Part shown: positions 32,070-42,966 of the stretch, piece by piece
How positions within the stretch are numbered: position 1 is the stretch's first letter
Layout: each line of letters starts with the position of its first letter
Assembly: GCA_030144725.1 (NCBI GenBank)
Contig: JASKMD010000030.1
Location: forward strand, 6,402,617 to 6,466,616
DNA: 64,000 nt
From: Haematococcus lacustris
Lineage: Eukaryota > Chlorophyta > Chlorophyceae > Chlamydomonadales > Haematococcaceae
Direction of reading: 5' to 3'
Translations under genes and position numbers: made by a program
The notes under the pieces: model-generated
Databases searched by the model: none
What the model was told of the DNA's origin: nothing
Seen by the model: only the letters and a program-made list of their open reading frames with translations

Positions 32070-34208
32070 CAGCACATAATTCCCCTACTAATGGGTAGGG
32101 GCTGAGTTATCTCTAGTCCGAACTGGGTAACTGCGACCTACAGCCGGTACCAATACCTCGTTTCCTACCCCAACCCACTTGCGAGAGTCGGGCAATCGAT
32201 GTTGGCATGAAACACATGCTCTGATGTAAGCAACAGCTTCAGCATTGCGCGGTGCACACATGCTACTGTTCTACAGGCTGCTGGGCTGGGGCCTTGGGTG
32301 CTCGGTATCGCAGCTTCTTGAAGCCCAATGCTGGGTACCCTTTGCCCTTGGCTGGAAGTCAGGTGTTCCCAACTGTTTAAAAATGACAGGAAACCGACCC
32401 CTGGTAGTAGGACGGCTGTAACTCTGCACTCACTGCGCCAAATGTTATGCTAGATGGTTCACAATGTAGCCAACCCGGCCAGCTACCATTCCCCCATCCA
32501 GAATAATTTTACACGCAGTAGGTCGTGCACAACAAAGCGTCAAAGTTAGTGATTCAAATTTGAGCCGTAGCGGAGCATGCAGTCATCGCTGCGACCGCCC
32601 GCGTCGCTCAGGCTGCTCTACATGGGCATGCGCGTCGGCGGCAGCAGTCGGATCGGAAAGCGGTTGCGGCGATGTGGCAATGAGCCCACCTCCTCCCCAT
32701 ACCTGGAGGGCAATGCCACAGCTCGACCATTTTGACTTACAGCATGCTACTTACTAGGTTGAGCTCCTCTCAGACATTGCTACAAACACTCATACTCAGA
32801 CAAGCCAAAAGCTCACTTTGGTCGGTGACCCCCAACTCCCTTAGCCGATTTCAGGACCGGGGCCATGCAGTCAGACACACAACTCCACACCATGACCGAA
32901 TCAGGACTCGGCTCCTCTAAGAGTTACACTCCCCTACATGCCATCCACCTGCGTGCAAAGTTTCATAGCTCAACTGCCACCCCACAGCCCCGTGGCCCTG
33001 ATTCTGCTTGGAGAACATGATGTCACTTTGAAGATGTCAAACTGATAGAGGCCTGGGCTGTTTAACGTGCGGTTTGTTTCAATAGATGCGCCAATGGGTA
33101 TAGAACAAACATTCCATGGCCATTTTCCTGTGGATGCAGCGGGTGCAACACAGTGGAGGACACAGTGGAGGAGGGGGGGTGTAACCCGGGTGATACCTTA
33201 GTGTGCGCCGACCCAACTGGTGTATACGGCGGAAGCGAGCATGGAGATATGTTTCAATCACCCCGTCTAGGCGCCCTGCACGCCCGGCAGGCATCGCGAT
33301 TGGTGTTGGCCGGACATTCCATGTGTGCACAACCAGCTCACTACGCTAGATAGATGGGGTCACAGGGATGCGGCTCACCGTGCCAAGGAGGCCCGTCTCG
33401 CCGCTGTGATTTGTTCGCGGGCACATGTGGCAGTACGCGGGCAAAGACTCCAATGGCTAGCGCTGATGGTCAGATTACGCGGACTAAACCGCCAATGCCA
33501 ATGTGATAAACGCTATCGAAAACAGTGCGGTAATGAGAGAGTACTTGCATGAAGATTACCAACCCCATGTTGGGAACACCTGACTGGAAGCCTTCCTCGG
33601 TGTGGCCACCTGCACAGCTCCAGTGGGCGCCACTTTCTCTCCCCTGCCCGCTGGAGGTTGAGGGCTTCGTTGCAGTCCCTGTCCACCCATTTGCCAAGGT
33701 CCCCAGGGGTGGCCTGGTGCAGCTGTAGGCACCACATGAGCCCCCGCACTGGCGCCTCAAACCGCTTGCTCCAGGCTGACCGCAACAAGCGGTTCTGCAC
33801 CTGACCTGGCTTGGGATTCCAGTCCTCAGGCCTGGTGGGCTTGCTGCTGTCCAGCTCCTCCTCACAGGGCTGGGGCCTGTTCATAGCTGAGCTGAACCTG
33901 CTGGTGCGGAAATCATCCGCTGTCACCACCTTGCCTGGCACCATGTCGGTTGGCTTGCCGCTGTTGGCCCTCTCCACCACCTTGCGGCAGGCCTGCAGCT
34001 CGGCCTTGGCCCCCCACCCACCCCGGGTGCCAATGCCTGCGTTGCCAAAGAACACCACCAGCTGCGTGCGGGTCCCCCACCGCTGCTGGGACACGCTGGC
34101 TGCCTCCTCCTCCATCTGCATGGCACACAAGGCACACACCGTTAAACCATAGCCAGGCTTGATGTTGAGGACCTGGTCACACAGCCGCAAGTTCAATGGC
34201 TTGCTCAC
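32070..34208 (-). pseudogene. TnpB/Fanzor-like copy F3 (subfamily I), split by transposon A
   Basis: Minus strand from 34208: an exon with RLCDQVLNIKPGYG, then after an acceptor MEEEAASVSQQRWGTRTQLV, VFFGNAGIGTRGGWGAKAEL, VVTADDFRTSRFSSAMNRPQ, VRGLMWCLQLHQATPGDLGK and WVDRDCNEALNLQRAGERKW. Against F2, NAA has become NEA. The reading is cut at 33584 by transposon A (32359-33583). The C-terminal remnant (LGFKKL-like) and the non-coding tail resume at 32358 and run to about 32070. The tail ends in the hairpin CCCCTACTAATGGGTAGGGG (32083-32102). Removing the transposon and one CTGGAAG copy restores continuity with F2. This is the most complete copy in the window, covering the RuvC-II-like to RuvC-III region. 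Confidence 0.6.
32359..33583. mobile_element. Inverted-repeat transposon A (non-autonomous, 1225 bp)
   Basis: Left end TCAGGTGTTCCCAACTG and right end ATGTTGGGAACACCTGA form a 15-bp terminal inverted repeat. Identical 7-bp flanks, CTGGAAG (32352-32358 and 33584-33590), are the target duplication. The sequences inside the two ends differ: one continues toward AAACCGACCCCTGGTA, the other (inward from the right) toward GGGGTTGGTAATCTTCATGC. The same two end types occur in transposons B and C. No coding frame of note is inside. The 7-bp duplication does not settle the superfamily. Confidence 0.8.
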
Positions 34209-34234
34209 CCTTGGTGTCTGAGATTCAAGGCCAC

Positions 34235-34423
34235 GTGACTGATGGCGGGGTCCTCACTAGGGCCTACATTGAAGTGGACCACTAGGGACCACTGCAAAAT
34301 GGTGTCTGTTTGGAGTTTGGGGTCACGGGGTCATGGGGTTTGCCCAGAACGTGCCATCGATGTGGGGATTGCAGTCATCAAGGGTGCGACCCAGGATGCT
34401 ACAACATGTTTGTAGTAGCTGAC
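34235..34423 (+). repeat. Internally deleted subfamily II Fanzor-like element (5' part)
   Basis: CCTCACTAGGGCCTACATTG (34250-34270) matches the upstream sequence of F6 (minus strand, 42840-42820). It then jumps to the subfamily II 3' tail (from 34335: TGGGGTTTGCCCAGAACGTG), with no coding part between. The hairpin CTACAACATGTTTGTAG is at 34399-34415. Transposon C interrupts the tail after AGCTGAC; the tail resumes at 37454. Confidence 0.65.
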
Positions 34424-35387
34424 TCAGGTGTCCCCAACATGGGGTTGGTAATCTTCATGCAAATACTCTTTCATTATTGAACCGTTTTCGATAGCGTTTA
34501 TCACGTTGGCAGCTGCGAATTATTGCGCATCTACTGGCAAGCGGCGCGTTACCTCTTGCCAGTGAGGCCATGCCGGCGCAAGCGAGCGCGGATACACCTC
34601 AGCTGCTCACCATCGATTGTTCTAGTGGTATGTAGCGGCATCAGCGATGGAACTGCGGCTGGCATCGAGCCAGAAGTACAATCTCATTTCAGCCCGCCAG
34701 GCTTGCTCCACGAGCCTTTCATTGGTGCAGGCGGCGTCGGAAGACCGTCGTTGGGCAAGAAATAACGCGACATTGCAACGAGGTGCGATTTGATAGAGGT
34801 CTCTCTAGCCAGCCACACAGAAAAAAGGACCCCCTTGCACAAACCGGCATGTTGTGAGCTGACCACTCTGAGTTATTAGAATGTCTCGTTATTACTTTGT
34901 TCATTACTCAACGACACAGCTGCTGGAAAAGAAAGCACGGCAAACCATCAATTAGGCCCGCCTCCTCACCCTTTGGCGTGACCCAACTCTGCCTTGCAGG
35001 ATTGACTAGCCTACTCCGGCCGAACCCCCTTGCAGCCCCACCACCTCCCAGCCCCCGCCGAAGCCTCCCACCCCCTCCCGCCCCCTCCCAGCCCCTTTAC
35101 TGCCCTGCCACCCCTTCCCAACCCCTCCCAGCCCCTCCCAGCCCCCTCACTGCCCTCCCACCCCCTCCTAGCCCCCTCACTGCCCCGCCAACCCTTCCCA
35201 CCCCCTCCCAGCCCCTCCCAGCCCCTCCCAGCCCCTCCCACTCCCTCCCAGCCCCTCCCACCCCCGCCACCCCCTCCCACCCCTTCCCACCCCCTCCCAC
35301 CCTTTCCCACCCCCTCCCACCCCCTCTCAATCCCGCCACCCCCACCCCACCCCCTGGCCCTAGCAAGTCATTGCAAGACGCAAACCC

Positions 35388-37043
35388 ATGGTCCACAGCC
35401 GGCAGCGTGCTCATCTTGCCGCACTTGTGAAGTCACCAAGGGCTGCTTATCTGCACAGTCCTAATGGCTTGAAAGCCGCAGCAAGGAGGGCTGAAGCTAT
35501 TGCTTTGGAGGTGCACGCCACAAATGAGTTGCTGATGACTGAGACCGAGTGGCAGCATGCCCATCAGGAGGTCCTCAATGCTATAGTGCATGACCTTGAG
35601 GAGAAGCTCGAGCACCTGCAGGCAGGGCAACGGCAGCTGAGGTTGGAGAATGTGGCACTTGAGGCATGGATTAGGCAACATCAGCTGGCTATGACACTCT
35701 TAAGGCGTCAGCGGCAAAGCCTTGAAGCCCAGCTGCGCAAGTGTCGGCTCCGCCCCTCACTAACCCACAAGCAGAAGCAGCAGCTGCAGATCCTAAAACA
35801 AACGGGTGTGTCCACTGAGGTCCTACGTCGGTGGGCTGACAGCAACTGCAGCCAGCTTGACACGCATGGCAGACCTGCTGGTGGCACAACAGTGCAGCCC
35901 ACACCGGGGCCAGGCCCACCTTAGCCCTCTGACTTCTTCATCCCCACGCAAGAGGCCTCACCTGGAAAGCCAGCAGCAAGGACAGCAGCATACACAGCTC
36001 AACAGTACCTCAGCACAGCCAAGTTGATGTTGAAGACGAAAGTCAGCCGTCGCCGGCTGCCCACATGCCGGCGGCTGTTCATCACAGAGCAGTGTGTGGT
36101 GGCCAACACTCACCGGCCTGGCGAGCGCACAACTGTGGGCCGGCAGCAGCGTGTGGTCTGCAAATACATTCGGCGACAAACCCTAGGCTGGGCTGGGCTG
36201 GGCTGGGCTGGGCTGGGCTGGGCTGGGCTGGGCTGGGCTGGGCTGGGCTGGGCTGGGCTGGGCTGGGCTGGGCTGGGCTGGGCTGGGCTGGGCTGGGCTG
36301 GGCTGGGCTGGGCTGGGCTGGGCTGGGCTGGGCTGGGCTGGGCTGGGCTGGGCTGGGCTGGGCTGGGCTGGGCTGGGCTGGGCTGGGCTGGGCTGGGCTG
36401 GGCTGGGCTGGGCTGGGCTGGGCTGGGCTGGGCTGGGCTGGGCTGGGCTGGGCTGGGCTGGGCTGGGCTGGGCTGGGCTGGGCTGGGCTGGGCTGGGCTG
36501 GGCTGGGCTGGGCTGGGCTGGGCTGGGCTGGGCTGGGCTGGGCTGGGCTGGGCTGGGCTGGGCTGGGCTGGGCTGGGCTGGGCTGGGCTGGGCTGGGCTG
36601 GGCTGGGCTGGGCTGGGCTGGGCTGGGCTGGGCTGGGCTGGGCTGGGCTGGGCTGGGCTGGGCTGGGCTGGGCTGGGCTGGGCTGGGCTGGGCTGGGCTG
36701 GGCTGGGCTGGGCTGGGCTGGGCTGGGCTGGGCTGGGCTGGGCTGGGCTGGGCTGGGCTGGGCTGGGCTGGGCTGGGCTGGGCTGGGCTGGGCTGGGCTG
36801 GGCTGGGCCCTGGCAGCAGCTGGCAGCTGGTGCTGGCGCCGCCCCTGGGCTGCCCACCCCTCCTGCTGCCCCCCCCCAGGTGCTCCCCCTGAGCTGCTCA
36901 CATCTCCAGCCGAGCAGCAAGGGGCCACATCGCAGCTGGACACGAGCTCTACACGCAAGCGGAGGGCGGGCGTGAGAGATGGGACCCAACCTGCTGAGCA
37001 AGGTAACAGAGCAATAGCCTCCACACCTTGTAGGGTTGTGTAG
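35388..37043 (+). pseudogene. Coiled-coil transposon protein, copy in C (broken)
   Basis: From ATG at 35388: MVHSRQRAHLAALVKSPRAA, a helical Gln/Leu/Glu-rich segment, LTHKQKQQLQILKQTGVSTE, LRRWADSNCSQLDTHGRPAG, then TAG at 35922. Beyond the stop, SDFFIPTQEASPGKPAARTA matches ADIFIPTQEGPVGRPAARTA of the transposon B gene, so the stop is probably a lesion unless spliced out. After the GGCTG array, a basic segment ([12 protein letters not shown]..) resembles TSRKRGAPAANKSRAAKQG at the C-terminus of the B protein. No transposase or other known domain was recognised. The ATG is preceded by a 300-bp CCCTCCCACC-type tract, as in B. Confidence 0.55.
36187..36807 (+). repeat. (GGCTG)n pentanucleotide array inside transposon C
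   Basis: About 124 uninterrupted GGCTG units. With no stop in any frame on either strand, it keeps frames open from 36024 to 37043 (AGLGW repeats) and in reverse (PAQPS repeats). It replaces the middle of the coiled-coil gene relative to transposon B. Confidence 0.97.
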
Positions 37044-37453
37044 AGTGGCCAAGTCATCAGTACTGCTCACGAAGGGGTCAAGCATCGCAGCAACCTTGTA
37101 TATTTCCGAGCATGGGTGAAGGGGCGTTGTTAGATCGGTTTGGCATGCCATGTGAATCGTTTTGACTGCGCGACTGTCCCTGACTGTTTGCAGAGGCTAC
37201 TGGGCCACGTCGGTCGCGGCGGTCGGTCGCGGCGAGGCCCGCATGAGCAAAACTGGCATGAATTTGAATGTCAAGATTTGAGCCGCCATAGCACTCAGCA
37301 CACTGCACTATATTTAATGCTACAAGCTGCACCGCATAGCTGAAAGAGTCCTCTATCCAGTGATGTGCGTAGCATAAATAGAAACCACGGGGCTGAGACG
37401 CGGCGTCGTTTTGATTACCAGGGGTCGGTTTTCTGTTAGTTGGGGACACCTGA

Positions 37454-37513
37454 AGCTGAGTGAGATTACCCACAGTCTAGCATGTCATTCCTTGTTGAAT
37501 GAGTTTTGTTTGA
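37454..37513 (+). repeat. Subfamily II Fanzor-like 3' tail, distal part
   Basis: AGCTGAGTGAGATTACCC to GAATGAGTTTTGTTTGACTG continues the tail that stops at 34423. With transposon C removed, the tail matches 54553-54620. Confidence 0.75.
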
Positions 37514-38536
37514 CTGCTTCGCTCAGTCCTCAGTCTTCTTCACTCAGTCTTCTTCAATCAGTCTGCTTCTCACTGTGCCAAGCAGGCAGGGCAAATGGGT
37601 GGGGAGTGGCAGGGGTAGTGGTGGTGGTGGTAGATGACGCAGGCTTCTCATGCGCTTCTCATGCGCCCAACACAGCATCAACCTAGCCAAAGCAGGTTGC
37701 AGTGTCCCTGCAGTCGTTGTTGCCGTGCCATTGATTACTGTCAGTTTAGACAGCTTTAGTCAGCAAGTACCCTGAGGTCAAGCCGCCAACACACGCCATA
37801 CACACACGTACACACGCCATTGCCTATAATGTTTGTACTCAATGTGCTGCATTTGAAGATGGCTGCTGTGATCAAACCTTGCCTCCCGACATTGTGGCCA
37901 CTCGATGGCAGCCGCCAGCCCAAAACCACATGCACCACACGCTGACGATGTTTGTATTTGACCTGACGTGGAGAGCCGGCAGTTTACTCATTGCCCACCT
38001 TGCACGAGTCATTGCCGCTGCTCAAGCTGGCGGGTAACAGCGCAACAAGAAGGGTTACCCCGCTCGTCGTACACCCCACCGGCGCTACTGGTGCAGCAAG
38101 CTGCAGCATCGTCATCAGCTCAGGCAAGCAATCAGCTCCACCCCCCCACAGCATCGGCCATCGTCACGGAGCGGGCATAGGACGCATTTGCAGCTGTGCC
38201 CTGCCTGGCGGTGTTTTTGCGTGATTGGGTTGTGGCGCTAGGTCCGCAGGACACAGTGCTTGCATGAAACGCTACTTCCGCAGGACACGCAGCTCCTCTC
38301 GCCGCATCATCCTCATCGCTATACTGCAGTGCACCATCTCTGCAAAGCTGGAGCCCCTTGCCTCTCCCGGCGATGAGGGTCGTCTCCCGCGTCCTACTCA
38401 CAGGTTTGTGTCCTAGGTGCCTCGGAGGCTTGATCGGGCGCATCCCTGCTTCAGCGGTGTCCCTGTGCTAGCACGACACCGCCTCTAGCGCTGTTGAGCG
38501 AGAAGGGCCGGCCTACATTCTGGCAGCACGCAATCC
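37514..38536. other. Spacer with dispersed 80-bp repeat copy 2
   Basis: 37515-37570 has short CTCAGTC/TTCTTCA repeats. 37578-37660 is copy 2 of the repeat described at 27119. The rest shows no convincing exon; it precedes the unknown gene at 38537. Confidence 0.5.
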
Positions 38537-40234
38537 ATGCAGTCATTTAGGACGTCACGCAGCAAACAACCTGGGTGCCCTGTCGGCCGAGGCACCTATG
38601 ATCACCCGGTGGAGTGCCGGCAGTTACCGCTTAGTGTAAGCCGCATCCTAATCGTTAGGCCCTCCGACATGTGCCCAACTGCCCCTCTGCAGCCAGTTGG
38701 CTCAGCTTACAAGTGCATGTGTGCCTGTTGCCCCCACAGGGGTCTGGATATAGCTACCTTGGTGGCTGACACCAGCACATCTTTGACCTTCTCCCAGACA
38801 TTCAGCAACGCTGGACTTCTGCTGGGTGATGAAGCTGAAGCTCCTGGGTGTGACAGACAAAAGCATTACGAATGCAACCCCCTGTTCGAATCCCGGCGCC
38901 CCTACAGCCCTGTCTCAGCTTTGGACGCAGAAGGTGCCCTGTCCCAATCCTACAGCCCCTTCAGCTTCCTGAGCAATGCTGTCTTTGAGGAGACAGACAG
39001 GCCTGCAAGTATGCTGAGCCGGCTGACCAGTTTAGCAGGCGTGTGGAGTTCAGGGAACCTGCTGCCCAGCACCAGCCCTAGTGCCAACCCCAGCCCTCAC
39101 CCCAGCCCTCGCCCCAGCCCCAGCCCCAGCCCCAGCCCCAGGCCACCCATCCTCGCCACCGCAGCCCTGAACGTGCCCCTCCCTGCCAGCCCCTGGGCGC
39201 ATGCACACCCTCAGCCTAGCTCCACATACTACCCAGCCATCCCTTTTCCCAGCCCCAGCCCCAGCACTAGCCTCAAGCCCAGCCCCAGCCCCAGCCCAGC
39301 ATACAGTGCCAAGACCTCTGTCTTCAGCAGCCTGGGCAGCCTGCCCATGGCCCAGGGAGCCCAGGGAATCCTGTGGCCTGTGCTGCCCTGCCACGAGACT
39401 GCCGATTTCCTAGCCGCCCACCCCTGCCCACGTGCCCACCGCTACTTCACCAACCAGCAGGGCCAGGTGGTCCTGGCCGGTGCCAGCCGCGTGCGCAGCC
39501 CCATCAACCAGACGCTGCTGCGCTGGGCCAAGCTTGATGATCTACCGCCAGAGCGGCAACCCATCGCCGACCTGATGCCCATGCTGCAGGCTCACCAGGT
39601 GCAGGTGGGCATCAACCCCTTCTCACTGCCTCCCCCCTCCATCAACCCGGACTGCTACGATGATATCCCAAAGGGCAGCCTAACAAGCTCACATGGCCCA
39701 GCAGCAGCAGCAGCAGCAGGGTATGGCAGCAGCCTGGGTGCAAGCACCCCCAGCTCCGTCTCCACCCTCTCATCCTACAGCAGCAGCAGCAGCAGCAGTC
39801 GGGGCCCTGGCTGGACCCCCCAGCATGGCAGCAGCAAGGCAGTGGGCGCTCGTATGCCCATCTGCTGTGCCCCTCCCCCTCTCATCACAGCCATCCCGCC
39901 AGACATCCTGCTGCTGGCCCGCTACCACCCTGAGGAGTTGAGTACAGCCATGGTGACAGCGGTGCTCAACGCATCCCATGCTGCGGCTGAGGCAGCCAGC
40001 CAGCGGTGTGATGCAGGTGTGAGGTGTGCTGCAGCCCTGTCGCGCTCCCAGCTGGCGCACTTGCAGCCCCCCTTGCACGGCCTGGCTGCGGGCCTGCGGG
40101 CAGCAGTGGCGGCGACCGCGGCGGGGGTGGCTGCTGCGGAGCTGGCTGGATCAGGTGCCCTGCGCAGGCAGTGCAGCGGGCACAAGGCCAGGTCCAACAG
40201 CGCGCGGCGCATGCTGCCCATGTTCAGCATTTGA
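38537..40234 (+). CDS. Unknown Ser/Pro-rich protein, 565 aa
   Basis: One long plus-strand frame ending TGA at 40234. Protein-like composition is clear from about residue 70 (LDIATLVADTSTSLTFSQTF), so the true start may be an exon after the CCCCACAG acceptor near 38740, and the first 70 codons are doubtful. Residues 180-265 carry PSPSPSPSPRP-type repeats. A probable folded region follows (ILWPVLPCHETADFLAAHPC, HRYFTNQQGQVVLAGASRVR, LPPPSINPDCYDDIPKGSLT), then an Ala/Ser-rich segment and IPPDILLLARYHPEELSTAM. No signal peptide, membrane span or known catalytic motif is seen. I do not recognise the family. Confidence 0.5.
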   Translation: MQSFRTSRSKQPGCPVGRGTYDHPVECRQLPLSVSRILIVRPSDMCPTAPLQPVGSAYKCMCACCPHRGLDIATLVADTSTSLTFSQTFSNAGLLLGDEAEAPGCDRQKHYECNPLFESRRPYSPVSALDAEGALSQSYSPFSFLSNAVFEETDRPASMLSRLTSLAGVWSSGNLLPSTSPSANPSPHPSPRPSPSPSPSPRPPILATAALNVPLPASPWAHAHPQPSSTYYPAIPFPSPSPSTSLKPSPSPSPAYSAKTSVFSSLGSLPMAQGAQGILWPVLPCHETADFLAAHPCPRAHRYFTNQQGQVVLAGASRVRSPINQTLLRWAKLDDLPPERQPIADLMPMLQAHQVQVGINPFSLPPPSINPDCYDDIPKGSLTSSHGPAAAAAAGYGSSLGASTPSSVSTLSSYSSSSSSSRGPGWTPQHGSSKAVGARMPICCAPPPLITAIPPDILLLARYHPEELSTAMVTAVLNASHAAAEAASQRCDAGVRCAAALSRSQLAHLQPPLHGLAAGLRAAVAATAAGVAAAELAGSGALRRQCSGHKARSNSARRMLPMFSI

Positions 40235-42264
40235 GGCAGGGCCTGGAGACCTCAACCTGCCGCCAAGGACCTCCCTCTTCAGCTGGGCTTCCCTTAGCCC
40301 TGCCCCTGGCCCTGTGCAGCTCACCCTGACGACAGCTGGCCAGGTGCTGGACCTGCTGGCTGCTGCATAGCACTGCTCGTGCACTGCCCTGGCCCTGGCG
40401 CAAGGGGAGGGCGGGATGCTGATTTGGATATCACACAGCGGGGTGCCTAATAAGGCCAAGCCCAGCACCTGTGCATGCTGACTAGCATGGGCATTGCAAC
40501 CACAGCTGAAACCGCACAGAACCTAGAGCCCACTGCCCAGTGCTGACACTGCTGACCATCTGCTGTGCTCCTGTGCTCCTGCCATGGCACGCCTGCACAA
40601 CAGCCCTGGTTCCGTGATTGTGGTTTGCTTTGTCCTTCATCACATGGGCAACACGGCAATGAACACCTGCCCAAGTCTCAAACTCTAGCTGGACATGCCT
40701 GCTGTGCCACTGCTGTGCACAGAGACTTGTTCTCATTCTCACACTGCGTGCTGCCCACTGTGGCTTAGCTGAACGTGCTCTTAACCCTGCAAGTTCCTGT
40801 GCTGTGTTACTCTTTAGCTGTAGGTGCTGCTGACTCTTAATCCTTTGAGTGTGTCACAGCTTCTCATTAGCTCCCCATGCACAGCTTGCCTAAGAATCCG
40901 CCAGGCCAGCTGCCATGCTAGTGTCAGGCCAATCCCAGGCAATTAGTAGAATTGCCCTAGCAACAACAGCCACTGCATGTGGTGTGTGGCTGGTCAGTCG
41001 TGGCTGGTCAGTGTGGCTGGTCGCTGGCAGTTATTAGCAGAGGTTTGCCGGCACACATTAGCATGTTATTAGGTTCCTTAATTCTGCAGCTGAGGCATTG
41101 GGAGATATTGAGTTGCCTGGGCTTGGCACAATGCAGGGAAGCAGGCAAGCAGCCACTTTACTGAGCCAAGCAGGCAGGGCAAATGGGTGGGGAGTGGCAG
41201 GGGTAGTGGTGGTGGTGGTAGATGACGCAGGCTTCTCATGCGCTTTGCATCATGTTGGGCTGAGCTGCTTTACTCAGTTGCCAGCCCACAGGAGCAGGAG
41301 CAGGAATAGGAAGAAGGTGCAAATGCTGAGGTGCTATGGGGCAGCAGTCCTGCAGGAGCCATGTGTCACCTGGCTGATGGTATACATGGCTTTGTACATG
41401 CATTTGTACATGCGTTTGTACATGCGTGGATAGATGTGAGCATTGCGTATTGGGTGGCAGCACCATTCCCTCATCAAACACATATCCTTATGACTACATG
41501 CGCCAGGCGCACAGCCGCTGCAAGCTGCACGTATGCCTGAGGGTGTTGGCTGCTACACGAGCACTTAGATGCTGCAAGGTGTGGCTGTGCTCTGGCTGCT
41601 GCTGATCTGGCAGCAATAGCTGCGGCTCTGGCTGCTGCTGCTGCTTTTGCTCTGGTGGCGGCGGCTGCTGTTGCTCTGGCTGCTGCTGCTGACGATGAAG
41701 ATGCTCAAAGGGTGGGTAGTGTGGGTGCTTCTGCTGCTGCTGCTGATGCTGGTTTGGGGCATGCAGACCATACAGTTGGGAAGCTTACGCTGGATGGGAG
41801 TGATGGGAGTGCAGGATGTAAATGTAATCCGCAGGATGCAGCAATGGTCCGTGCATGGGCAAGGTCAAGCATTTGGATTTCAGTTGGTGTGCTTGGCATG
41901 TGATGGTGGTGATGATGGTGGTAACAATGATAATGGCGGGCCCGTAGGCTAGAAGGGCTTGGCATGGTCAGGGTGAGTGAGTGTGTGGTGGAGCACCAGT
42001 CTTGTACTTGTTGGGCCGCTCGGGCATGCTGGGGCATGTGCAAGTGGCGTGCCTGCAATCTTGACTCGTCGTAAGCAGGTGCATGGTTCTGTTGACGGCA
42101 TAGCCAGTTTTTGTCACAGTCACTTGGTGGAGCTGCGTGTCTAGTGCGTTGCTCCAAACTTGTAAGCCACTGGTCATGTCGCACGGCATTCCTACGGCAT
42201 GGCCATGAGCTGCCCAAATAACATGGCCAGTGGCACCCGGCCCGCCACCTACAAGCACTCTACG
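40235..42264. other. Gene-poor spacer
   Basis: 41164-41244 is copy 3 of the dispersed 80-bp repeat. 41590-41750 is a degenerate GCTGCT-rich tract. Between 42273 and 41968 the minus strand reads CDKNWLCRQQNHAPAY and related Cys-containing peptides, without exon structure I can support. No gene is called. Confidence 0.45.
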
Positions 42265-42548
42265 GCTCAGCATTTCTGCTATGGGTCTCGGCCTGCTGGT
42301 GCAGCATGACCATTATGGAAGCAGGGATGTCATATGGAAGGGTCCCCCCCTGCAAGACCCCTTGCCAAGCGCACTTTGCTGCCCCTGCTGGACCGCCCTA
42401 TTGCCCATGTTAAGTCGCCCTACTGCTGCCTACTGCCGCCCTACCCTCCTTCTAGGAGGAGTGCGCCGACTATAAACTAGACAGAGTCGTCCCCAGCTTT
42501 TACGTCCTCCAGTCGGCGAGCATGCTAAGCTTCCGCGCACCACTTGTC
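42265..42548 (+). repeat. Upstream KCS duplication, copy 1
   Basis: Matches 42967-43268: TGCTATGGGTCTCGGCCTGC, CGCCCTACTGCTGCCTACTG, TATAAACTAGACAGAGTCGT and CCCAGCTTTTACGTCCTCC are shared. A weaker third version (GGAGTGCGCCAACA to TTTTGCGTCCTC) lies at 43350-43445, just upstream of the KCS start, and may be the original. Confidence 0.8.
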
Positions 42549-42598
42549 AGCCAGAACAGAGACTTGAATGGCTGCTGGACAGAGCCTTGGGTGCTCAG

Positions 42599-42844
42599 TC
42601 AGATTCCTTGTGTGTCAGACAACAACACGCCAACGCGAACTTCCGGCTCTTTCGCGGCAGCGCCTATAGAGTCAGCTTGCATGCTCTCCCCAATGCTCTG
42701 CAAGTTCAGGCACCCGCTGGTGTCCCGGTCCAGCCACCTGCCCCATGGGGGGGCCTGGGGTAGTGGGACTGAGCCAGGTGGGGGCTGGGCAGGCATTCCT
42801 GGGGTGGTCCACTGCAATGTAGGCCCTAGTGAGGATTCAGGCAT
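42599..42844 (-). pseudogene. TnpB/Fanzor-like fragment F6 (subfamily II)
   Basis: The minus strand encodes LPQAPPWGRWLDRDTSGCLN, then LQSIGESMQ, matching the RuvC-III-like block of F4, preceded by a Pro-rich linker and the sequence CCTCACTAGGGCCTACATTG. It lies between the two copies of the 42265/42967 duplication. Confidence 0.55.
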
Positions 42845-42966
42845 TGCAGGGTCAGCATTGCGTCACTGTGGTCGAGGCCGTCACTGGGGTCGAAAGGCTT
42901 CGCTAATCAACAAGGTAGGATTGCCCAACAGAGTGTACTAAGCCAGCCATGCCATACAAGCTCTCT

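Larger units (their letters stand above)
34424..37453. mobile_element. Inverted-repeat transposon C (3030 bp)
   Basis: Ends TCAGGTGTCCCCAAC and GTTGGGGACACCTGA. Flanking 7-mers AGCTGAC (34417-34423) and AGCTGAG (37454-37460) differ by one base. About 88 bp of the left end is nearly identical, inverted, to the right end of transposon A. The right end carries the AAACCGACCCCTGGTA motif. Inside is a plus-strand gene related to that of transposon B, read from the ATGGGGTTGG end toward the AAACCGACC end in both. The body contains a C-rich tract (35035-35350) and a (GGCTG)n array. Confidence 0.8.

Noticed and set aside
32359..37453. A single 5.1-kb element spanning transposons A and C
   Set aside because: Orientation of the ends and separate 7-bp target duplications show two independent insertions with the F3 sequence between them.
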